From contig JALTLI010000086.1 of the NCBI GenBank assembly GCA_027005635.1, positions 1 through 5,147 of the forward strand: a stretch of DNA of 5,147 nucleotides, written 5' to 3'. Positions 1 to 5,147 of the stretch are shown here, in pieces. The DNA is from Alphaproteobacteria bacterium (lineage in GTDB: Bacteria; Pseudomonadota; Alphaproteobacteria; UBA2136; JALTLI01). Numbering within the stretch: the stretch's first letter is position 1; each line of letters opens with the position of its first letter. The translations under genes were made by a program, and so were the position numbers. The notes below the pieces were generated by a model that had not been told where the DNA came from, made no database searches, and saw only the letters and a list, made by a program, of their open reading frames with translations.

Positions 1-11
1 GTAAATAAGTT

Positions 12-1766
12 TTATTCTTCCCACGGTGGGGTTTCAGTAACTTCAACTAATTCTGCCCCTGGGAATGTTTCCAGTATTTTTTTAACATCTTCATTATTAG
101 ATGCTTGCTGTTTACGTTCTTCACCTAGCTTAGTTTTCACCTCACTTATGGTTTCTCCGCCACCTTTTTTAGTTATAGAGACAGCCCATATTTCACCGCT
201 AATTTTATTTAAAGTTTTTCTTAAATCTGTAGCAATCATATCTGGTTCCATTAAGCCAGAATCAATGGCAAGTGTAATACTATTACCTTTAAAGGAAACT
301 AGCCTGCCTTTTTGTGAAAGCATTGCACCTAGCGATGGTTTGTCTCTTTTAACAACACTAACTACGCCTTCCCAAGTAGATAAATCTATATCTTTATTTT
401 TTTGTTTTTCTTCTATTTTTTTCAGAACTTTATCAAGAGCTGCTTGTTTTTCATCAGATAGATGATCTGTTGTACCAATAAATTTTTGAGTTGGTTGGAT
501 TGTTTCATCTTGGGTAACAGGTTTTTCTGTTTCAACACTAGATGATGTTTTTACTGGCTCTTCAGTAGTTTCTTCAACTGTTACAGGTGTTTTAACAGCA
601 ATAGGCACTTCTCCGCCACCCTGCACTGTTTGGATTAAACTTTCAACACTAGGAAGAGCAGCAAGATGAGCAATACGCACCAATGCCATTTCTAGCGCTT
701 CGTATGGTCTATCTGCTTGTTTTGCTTCTCGGCTGGCAGTTAAAAGCATTTGGTATACACGGGCAAGGTTTTCAATTTTAAGCTTCTTAGCAAATTCTAC
801 GCCACGAGTTTTTTCTAGCTCTGAAAGCTCCGAAGATGTTTTCAAACCTTCCACAACTTTAATTCTAGTAACTAAATGAGCAAGCTGTAATAGTTGATTA
901 ACCACTAATAGTGGATCAAATCCATGAGTATACATATGATTAAATTTGGCTAAAGCTTCATCAATTTTACCTTGCATTATAGCTTCAAATAAATCATATA
1001 CCAAAGCTCCATCAGCAAGCCCAAGCATTGTAGAAACGGCATCTGTGGTAATTTTTTTACCTGCTGCTGTCGCAATTGCCTGATCAAGTAATGATAACCC
1101 GTCCCGTGCAGAACCATCTGCCGCTTTAGCAATCATTTTTATAGCAGCATCTTCGGCTTCAATATTTTCTAGTTTTAAAATTTCGCTATAATGCTTAAAT
1201 AATGTATCCGCTGTAATTCTTTTTAAATCAAAGCGTTGGCAACGAGAAATAACTGTAATAGGTATTTTATTAACTTCAGTTGTCGCAAAAATAAATTTAA
1301 CATTTTCTGGTGGTTCTTCCAGTGTTTTAAGCAGTGCGTTGAATGCCTGCTTAGAAAGCATATGAACCTCATCAATAATATATACCTTATAGCGCCCCTG
1401 CACAGGAGCATAAGCAACACCTTCAAATAAATCCTTAATATCATCTACACCAGTATGCGATGCGGCATCAAATTCCAGAACATCTACGTGCTTACCTTCA
1501 ATAATTGCTTGAGTATTTGCATCATCTTCAGCCCAAGTTATTGAAGGGCCATTTTCACAATTTAAAGCCATGGCAAGCAAACGAGCAGTTGTTGTTTTAC
1601 CAGTTCCGCGGATACCTGTTAAAATGTATGCATGATGTATACGCCCCGCCTCAATAGCATTTGATAAGGTTTGGACTAAGGCATCTTGCCCAACCATTTC
1701 TGCAAAAGTTCTTGAACGATATTTTCGTGCTAAAACTAAGTAAGAATCTTGATTTTTTTCGCTCAT
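12..1766 (-). CDS. dnaX: DNA polymerase III subunit gamma/tau (clamp loader ATPase)
   Basis: Motor subunit of the clamp loader, which uses ATP to load the sliding beta clamp on primed DNA; the tau form also links polymerase cores at the fork. In the 584 residues I see Walker A GIRGTGKTTT (51-60), Walker B VYIIDEVH (128-135), sensor 1 FATTE (160-164), the SRC motif with its arginine finger (S174-R175-C176) and sensor 2 GSARDGLSLLDQA (218-230). A helical collar domain (about 243-370) follows, then a Thr/Glu/Val-rich linker (about 385-430) and a tau-specific C-terminal domain (about 440-584) that ends in the alphaproteobacterial style. Of the four zinc-ligand cysteines of E. coli DnaX only C70 remains; the others align with A79, D82 and T85. 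An A-AAA-AAT slippery heptamer at codons 455-457 could give a shorter gamma-like form. The start is fixed by YLVLARKYR at residue 9, the usual N-terminal block; no Shine-Dalgarno is visible. Identity is very secure. Confidence 0.98.
   Translation of the reverse strand: MSEKNQDSYLVLARKYRSRTFAEMVGQDALVQTLSNAIEAGRIHHAYILTGIRGTGKTTTARLLAMALNCENGPSITWAEDDANTQAIIEGKHVDVLEFDAASHTGVDDIKDLFEGVAYAPVQGRYKVYIIDEVHMLSKQAFNALLKTLEEPPENVKFIFATTEVNKIPITVISRCQRFDLKRITADTLFKHYSEILKLENIEAEDAAIKMIAKAADGSARDGLSLLDQAIATAAGKKITTDAVSTMLGLADGALVYDLFEAIMQGKIDEALAKFNHMYTHGFDPLLVVNQLLQLAHLVTRIKVVEGLKTSSELSELEKTRGVEFAKKLKIENLARVYQMLLTASREAKQADRPYEALEMALVRIAHLAALPSVESLIQTVQGGGEVPIAVKTPVTVEETTEEPVKTSSSVETEKPVTQDETIQPTQKFIGTTDHLSDEKQAALDKVLKKIEEKQKNKDIDLSTWEGVVSVVKRDKPSLGAMLSQKGRLVSFKGNSITLAIDSGLMEPDMIATDLRKTLNKISGEIWAVSITKKGGGETISEVKTKLGEERKQQASNNEDVKKILETFPGAELVEVTETPPWEE
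394..402 (-). promoter_or_regulatory. Putative -1 ribosomal frameshift site in dnaX
   Basis: On the coding strand, codons CAA-AAA-AAT (455-457) contain the in-frame heptamer A-AAA-AAT at 402-396. A tandem -1 slip would read AAA-AAA and then TAA at 396-394, ending a product of 457 residues that keeps the ATPase and collar domains and loses most of the tau region. E. coli dnaX makes gamma this way, on A-AAA-AAG. I see no convincing stimulatory stem downstream (only an AT-rich AGATA/TATCT pairing) and no clear Shine-Dalgarno-like enhancer upstream. Such heptamers are expected by chance in AT-rich coding sequence, so this is a candidate only. Confidence 0.3.
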
Positions 1767-1805
1767 ATTTTATAAAATGCCATTTCGTTAATAATTATGC
1801 TGTGT

Positions 1806-1811
1806 ACTATA
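1806..1811 (-). promoter_or_regulatory. Candidate -10 element for dnaX
   Basis: The minus strand reads TATAGT here, five of six matches to TATAAT, about 40 bases before the dnaX start. The -35 is poor: a TTG lies roughly 20 bases upstream, inside the T-tract of the preceding terminator. The same 10-mer (TTATATAGTA on the minus strand) also lies upstream of the 204-residue gene. A perfect inverted repeat, TATAAC-AAA-GTTATA (1810-1824), overlaps this element and could be an operator or just AT-rich sequence. Confidence 0.3.
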
Positions 1812-1835
1812 TAACAAAGTTATAAAAAATGCACC

Positions 1836-1873
1836 AAACAAAAAGAACCCTGCTTATAAATTATAACAGGGTT
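1836..1873 (-). terminator. Rho-independent terminator (distal of two)
   Basis: AACCCTG (1846-1852) pairs perfectly with CAGGGTT (1867-1873). Inner TTAT/ATAA pairs can lengthen the stem past one bulged base, leaving a 5-nt loop. On the minus strand the stem is followed at once by CTTTTTGTTT, a good T-tract. The plus strand has no such tract, so it acts on transcripts coming from the 204-residue gene and flhA and insulates dnaX from them. Confidence 0.75.
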
Positions 1874-1877
1874 TAGT

Positions 1878-1910
1878 AAAACCCCCTTTGTAAACATATT
1901 ACAAAAGGGG
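1878..1910 (-). terminator. Terminator-like hairpin (proximal of two)
   Basis: CCCCTTTGTAA (1883-1893) pairs with TTACAAAAGGGG (1899-1910): 11 pairs with one bulged A and a 5-nt loop. On the minus strand it is followed by only four T residues (1881-1878), so it may be a weaker terminator or a 3'-end-protecting stem. It lies about 23 bases beyond the stop codon of the 204-residue gene and directly before the second hairpin. Confidence 0.6.
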
Positions 1911-1933
1911 CTGGTTCGAGGGTTTAGTTTAAG

Positions 1934-2548
1934 TTAAGGCTGGGCAAGTTTCAAAAATGCGTGCATTTTTGAAACACTTTTTTGCTGTATCCACTCACCT
2001 CTTTCATAGGTTTTAAGGTATTTAATGATTTTTTTAATATCAGTATAGCTTAAATCCCACTCATCCTTGTTGGTGGTTAGGTTTCTTACAATAACATGCA
2101 GGTTTTCATCTGTTGCATGTTCAGTAAGCATTTCCAGCATCTCATCATTAGCATCTTCCATGTATTTATCTTCAAACTTAACGTAGATAAATTGCATTAA
2201 CAGAATACCAAAAAGAAATCCCATACCTATTACACCAGACATTGCAATTAATAGATTTTTACTTGCCAGTACTACAGCATCATAAAAAACAAAAGTTATT
2301 GCAATTGAAACAGCTAGCATACCTAGCCAAGAAAAAATTACCAATATTTTTGGTAAATTTTTACATGCCATGCCTCTTGTTGCAGCCAAGCCAGCAATAG
2401 CAATTACTACAGCAATAGTTGCCGCAGCAATAGTTGCAAGCAACATAATGTTGCTATTTGCAGAAATTGTTTCAGAGAACAATCCCCCTGCAATTAGCAT
2501 TGAAAAAATAGACGCAATAGCCACAATAAAACTATTATTAGTTTTCAT
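1934..2548 (-). CDS. Unrecognised four-helix membrane protein with charged cytoplasmic tail
   Basis: I do not recognise the family. The 204 residues hold four hydrophobic segments (about 6-24, 33-56, 67-89 and 98-124). Positive residues K2, R58, K63, K67 and K124 sit on the side expected for both ends in the cytoplasm. The last 80 residues form a soluble tail: first acidic (EDKYMEDANDEMLEMLTEH, 126-144), then more basic and probably helical (about 168-204), with two Trp (164, 186). There is no cleavable signal peptide or catalytic motif that I can see. Translation is well supported by AGGAGG six bases before the ATG, and two hairpins follow the stop. It lies 117 bases downstream of flhA on the same strand. 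A link to flagella is possible from position alone, but the gene may have its own promoter. It is a real gene of unknown function. Confidence 0.85.
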   Translation of the reverse strand: MKTNNSFIVAIASIFSMLIAGGLFSETISANSNIMLLATIAAATIAVVIAIAGLAATRGMACKNLPKILVIFSWLGMLAVSIAITFVFYDAVVLASKNLLIAMSGVIGMGFLFGILLMQFIYVKFEDKYMEDANDEMLEMLTEHATDENLHVIVRNLTTNKDEWDLSYTDIKKIIKYLKTYERGEWIQQKSVSKMHAFLKLAQP

Positions 2549-2554
2549 AACAAT

Positions 2555-2560
2555 CCTCCT
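2555..2560 (-). promoter_or_regulatory. Strong Shine-Dalgarno site for the 204-residue membrane protein
   Basis: The minus strand reads AGGAGG, within GAGGAGGATT, with six bases between it and the ATG at 2548-2546. This fixes the start codon. It stands out because none of the other three genes here has a recognisable Shine-Dalgarno. Confidence 0.9.
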
Positions 2561-2601
2561 CAGGATGTTTTAAGAAAAAAGAAAAATACATGTTTCGCCC
2601 A

Positions 2602-2611
2602 GTGTATACAC
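2602..2611. promoter_or_regulatory. 10-bp perfect palindrome GTGTATACAC upstream of the membrane-protein gene
   Basis: GTGTATACAC is its own reverse complement and lies about 54 bases before the start codon of the 204-residue gene, just downstream of its candidate -10. That would suit a dimeric repressor site. No regulator is identified, and a single 10-bp palindrome in AT-rich sequence can occur by chance. Confidence 0.25.
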
Positions 2612-2624
2612 CAAGCTGTTGTTT

Positions 2625-2630
2625 ACTATA
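2625..2630 (-). promoter_or_regulatory. Candidate -10 element for the 204-residue gene
   Basis: The minus strand reads TATAGT inside TTATATAGTA, the same 10-mer found before dnaX. A TTGTAA lies 19 bases upstream as a stretched -35; alternatively TATATA two bases earlier gives a 17-base spacer. The predicted leader would be about 70 nt. If real, the gene is transcribed apart from flhA. Confidence 0.3.
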
Positions 2631-2665
2631 TAATGTATGGAGTAGCTAATTACAAGTATAAATAA

Positions 2666-4738
2666 TTATAAAGTACCAACAGTTTTAATTTTAGCCTTAG
2701 GATAAATCTCTGTTTGAGAAAGAATTGCAATTGAAGGCATAGTACGTTCTAGTATTGAACGAACAAATGGGCGATTAGTTGAAGATGTTAATAATACTGG
2801 TTGCAAACCTGCCATCATGTGTTTTTCAAATGTATCATGAGTTGTTTGAATAAATGATTGAACTTTAGCTGGTTCCATTGCTAATTGTTTAGCATCTCCA
2901 TTAGCATGTATACTATTTGAAAATTCTTTCTCCCATGCACCAGATAAGGCTACAACATTAATAACACCATCAGTTGCTGTATGTTGTGTACAAATTTGGC
3001 GTGCTAACCTTGTGCGTACACCTTCAGTTAAATCTGCAATATTTTTACTAGATTCAGCAACATCAGATAATGCTTCTAAAATAGTTGGTAAATCACGGAT
3101 TGATACTCTTTCTTGTAATAAATTCTGAAGAATTTTTTGTAAACTACCCATAGAAAGCTTGGCAGGAATAAGCTCATCTATAAGTTTATCATTTTCAATT
3201 CTAATTTCATCAATTAGTTTTTCTGTTTCTTTTCTGGTTAATAGCTCGCTCATATTTTCACGGATAGCTTCAGTAAGATGAGTTGTAATAACAGTTGAGC
3301 AATCAACAACTGTATACCCATTAAATGATGCTTCTTCTTTTTTACCTTCTTGTATCCAACGGGCAGGTAAACCAAATGTTGGTTCAACAGTTTCTTCACC
3401 ATCTATTACTGGAGCAGTTCCAGTTGGATCCATCGCCAGCAAATAACCTGCTTTTAGTAAACCATCACCAGCGCTAATATCTTTAATAGAAATAGCATAA
3501 CCTCCAGATTCTAACTGCATATTATCTTGTATACGAATAGATGGTACAACAAAGCCAATTTCTTTAGCCATTTGTCTACGCATAGCTTTTATTTGTTCGG
3601 TAAGCTTTCCTCCTTTGCTTTCATCAATTAGGTTTAATAGCCCATAACCAAGTTCTAGACGCAAAGTATCTATATGAAGTATACTTGAAATTGGTTCTTC
3701 AACAGGCTCTTCTGCTTCTGCTGCTTCAATTTCTGCTTGTTGGCTAATTGCTTGCTCATTTTCTTTTTTAGTTTCAACACCCATGTAGTAACCTAAACCA
3801 CCTAAAACAGCAGATATAAACCAAAATGGTGCAACCGGCATGTTTGGAATAAGACTAAGAACAAACAGTAACCCAGATGCAATATACAGCACCCTTGGAT
3901 TATCACCAATTTGTTCAAATATAACCTTACCAGCAGATTGTTTAGTACCAGATTTAGCAACAAGCATACCAGCAGCAATAGAAATTATTAATGCGGGAAT
4001 TTGGGCAACTAAACCATCACCAACTGTTAATAAAACATAACGTTCAGCTGCATCACCAGCTGTCATATCGTAAGTTGTCATACCAACAATCATACCAACA
4101 GCTACGTTTAAACCTGTGATTATTAAACCAGCAACAGCGTCACCTCTAACAAACTTAGAAGCACCATCCATAGCACCAAAAAAACCTGTTTCTTCTTCTA
4201 GTTCTTTTCTTCTTGCTCTTGCATCTTCTTCGGTAATTAAGCCAGCATTTAAATCTGCATCAATTGCCATTTGCTTACCAGGCAAGGAATCAAGGGTAAA
4301 ACGAGCAGCAACTTCAGCAATACGAGTAGCACCTTTAGTAATAACTACAAAGTTAACAATTACTAAAATTAAGAATATAACAATACCAACAATAAAATTA
4401 CCACCAGTAACAACTTCACCAAATGTTTCAATAATTTTACCCGCTGCAGCTGCTGATTTATGCCCATCTGATAAAATAAGCCGAGTAGAAGAAACATTTA
4501 AAGCTAAACGCAACATTGTTGTAACAAGTAACAACATCGGAAATGCGGAGAAATCTAGAGCTTTATCAATAAATATAACAGTTAAAAGAATTATTACAGC
4601 TGCACTAATACTAATAGTAAATAATAAATCAAGTAGAAAAGCAGGCATTGGGATAAATAAAAGCATAATAATTCCAAGCACACCAACAGCCAGTGATACA
4701 TCACCGCGTTTCATTATGCTTGGTATTTTCTTTTCCAT
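2666..4738 (-). CDS. flhA: Flagellar biosynthesis protein FlhA (type III export gate)
   Basis: Main membrane component of the flagellar type III export gate. It couples proton flow to export and docks chaperone-substrate complexes through its cytoplasmic ring. The 690 residues match the family length (about 690-700). The N-terminal half has some eight hydrophobic segments (about 16-32, 34-57, 65-84, 113-134, 200-222, 240-260, 283-298, 300-320), with TMLRLALNVSSTRLIL (74-89) and the hallmark loop GASKFVRGDAVAG (192-204). Charged residues known to matter in Salmonella FlhA (R94, K203, D208, D249, from memory) map to R86, K195, D200 and D241 at a constant offset of eight. An acidic linker (about 322-352) leads to the cytoplasmic domain (about 353-690), which looks complete. 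No Shine-Dalgarno is visible before the ATG; M9 is a possible later start. It is divergent from the MotB-like gene, and the 204-residue gene follows. It appears intact. Confidence 0.98.
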   Translation of the reverse strand: MEKKIPSIMKRGDVSLAVGVLGIIMLLFIPMPAFLLDLLFTISISAAVIILLTVIFIDKALDFSAFPMLLLVTTMLRLALNVSSTRLILSDGHKSAAAAGKIIETFGEVVTGGNFIVGIVIFLILVIVNFVVITKGATRIAEVAARFTLDSLPGKQMAIDADLNAGLITEEDARARRKELEEETGFFGAMDGASKFVRGDAVAGLIITGLNVAVGMIVGMTTYDMTAGDAAERYVLLTVGDGLVAQIPALIISIAAGMLVAKSGTKQSAGKVIFEQIGDNPRVLYIASGLLFVLSLIPNMPVAPFWFISAVLGGLGYYMGVETKKENEQAISQQAEIEAAEAEEPVEEPISSILHIDTLRLELGYGLLNLIDESKGGKLTEQIKAMRRQMAKEIGFVVPSIRIQDNMQLESGGYAISIKDISAGDGLLKAGYLLAMDPTGTAPVIDGEETVEPTFGLPARWIQEGKKEEASFNGYTVVDCSTVITTHLTEAIRENMSELLTRKETEKLIDEIRIENDKLIDELIPAKLSMGSLQKILQNLLQERVSIRDLPTILEALSDVAESSKNIADLTEGVRTRLARQICTQHTATDGVINVVALSGAWEKEFSNSIHANGDAKQLAMEPAKVQSFIQTTHDTFEKHMMAGLQPVLLTSSTNRPFVRSILERTMPSIAILSQTEIYPKAKIKTVGTL

Positions 4739-4911
4739 ACTAAAATTATTCTATGTTATACACAGTATATCGCAAGTAATTTCCATAAATAAGTGTGTTT
4801 TTTACCACCATGCGTGGCTTATTTAACTCAATAATTCAATTTGTTTTTACAGCTTGCTAGATATACCAATTATTTTAGCGTATACTCAAGCTTAAGTTAA
4901 AAATAAAAAGA
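4739..4911. promoter_or_regulatory. Divergent promoter region between flhA and the MotB-like gene
   Basis: This AT-rich spacer must serve two opposite transcription units. Toward flhA (minus strand) I see TATACT (complement of 4764-4769) and TATAAC (complement of 4755-4760) as possible -10 elements, with no good -35. A short CCAC/GTGG inverted repeat (4805-4817) has no T-tract. I see no convincing gene or RNA gene in the spacer. Confidence 0.45.
4858..4886 (+). promoter_or_regulatory. Candidate sigma70-type promoter for the MotB-like gene
   Basis: TAGATA (4858-4863, four of six matches to TTGACA) and TATACT (4881-4886, five of six to TATAAT) are separated by 17 bases. Transcription would begin near 4893, about 20-30 bases before the candidate start codons. 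Prediction from consensus only. Confidence 0.4.
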
Positions 4912-5147
4912 ATGCATGTAAGCATGGCCGAAGAACCAGAAGTAATAATAATACCTCAAGAAGGTGAAGATATGGGGACAGTTGTCCTCATGCTTGGACT
5001 ATATTTGATTGTTCTGGCATTTTTTATTTTACTTAACACAATGGCATCAGATAGCCCATCAAGGGCAGCTAAAGCAGCAGCCAGTGTTGCAGAAGGTTTT
5101 GGTTACAGAAACGAAGGTTCTGTTCAACTAGAAAGTAGCACAGAAAT
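4912..5147 (+). CDS. MotB/OmpA-like single-pass membrane protein, N-terminal part (runs off window)
   Basis: The frame stays open to the window edge, giving 78 codons. After a short acidic head (MAEEPEVIIIP) comes one hydrophobic helix, about residues 22-42, containing LMLGLYLIVLAFFILLNTM. An Ala-rich segment (SRAAKAAASVAEGFGY) and the start of a polar region follow. This layout resembles alphaproteobacterial MotB/OmpA-type proteins, which have an N-terminal anchor and a peptidoglycan-binding OmpA domain further on. The OmpA domain is not in the window, so the family is inferred. Aligned on its AFF motif, the helix has glycine (G29) where MotB stators carry the proton-binding Asp; the nearest acidic residue, D20, lies outside the helix. 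It may be structural rather than a proton-channel stator. The start is uncertain: ATG at 4912 or in-frame ATG at 4924 (MAEEPE), neither with a clear Shine-Dalgarno. Divergence from flhA fits a motility role. Confidence 0.7.
   Translation, partial: MHVSMAEEPEVIIIPQEGEDMGTVVLMLGLYLIVLAFFILLNTMASDSPSRAAKAAASVAEGFGYRNEGSVQLESSTE

Noticed and set aside
148..465. Plus-strand reading frame opposite the dnaX 3' end.
   Set aside because: Antisense shadow of the DnaX tau domain, without a ribosome binding site or recognisable product.
1911..1920. GGTTCGAG, like a tRNA T-loop.
   Set aside because: No acceptor, D or anticodon arms can be folded around it, and the preceding bases belong to a terminator hairpin.
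4772..4785. Minus-strand TGGAAATTACTTGC, resembling a sigma54 promoter upstream of flhA.
   Set aside because: The GG and GC are separated by nine bases instead of the strict ten, and the CAC of the -24 element is missing.
4746..4811. Minus-strand 21-codon reading frame ending just before flhA, a possible leader peptide.
   Set aside because: It has no ribosome binding site and overlaps the likely promoter; a frame this short is expected by chance.
4116..4826. Long plus-strand reading frame opposite the flhA 5' end.
   Set aside because: It is the antisense shadow of a highly conserved gene; its low-complexity Ile/Ala/Ser/Lys-rich translation looks like no protein family.

Overview
The window is AT-rich and carries three complete genes on the minus strand (dnaX, an unrecognised four-helix membrane protein, and flhA) plus the 5' part of a divergent plus-strand gene. 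It looks like chromosome of a flagellated, AT-rich alphaproteobacterium. The best evidence is in DnaX. Its clamp-loader core has the alphaproteobacterial style (DAASHTGVDDI, then FIFATTEVNKIPITVISRCQRFDL). Its C-terminal tau region ends in a segment of the type ILETFPGAELVEV, typical of the alphaproteobacterial DnaX C-terminal domain. The lineage is recalled from family knowledge, not searched.

Layout by coordinate: positions 12-1766 (minus) hold dnaX, the gamma/tau subunit of DNA polymerase III. Positions 1767-1933 hold two tandem minus-strand terminator hairpins and a putative dnaX promoter. Positions 1934-2548 (minus) hold an unrecognised protein with four predicted membrane helices and a charged cytoplasmic tail, preceded by a perfect AGGAGG ribosome binding site. 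Positions 2549-2665 hold a promoter-like motif that matches the one before dnaX and a 10-bp palindrome. Positions 2666-4738 (minus) hold flhA, the main export-gate protein of the flagellar type III secretion system. Positions 4739-4911 are a divergent promoter region. From 4912 a plus-strand gene runs off the window; it encodes a single-pass membrane protein with a MotB/OmpA-like N-terminus.

flhA, the 204-residue gene and dnaX all point the same way, but the hairpins after the 204-residue gene should end transcription before dnaX. The flagellar segment and the replication gene are therefore probably separate transcription units. The divergent MotB-like gene beside flhA suggests a small motility or envelope cluster. 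Most of the window is ordinary housekeeping and flagellar sequence. The points most worth a second look are a possible programmed frameshift site in dnaX, the loss of three of the four zinc-ligand cysteines in DnaX, the orphan membrane gene with its unusually strong ribosome binding site, and a MotB-like membrane helix that lacks the proton-carrying aspartate.
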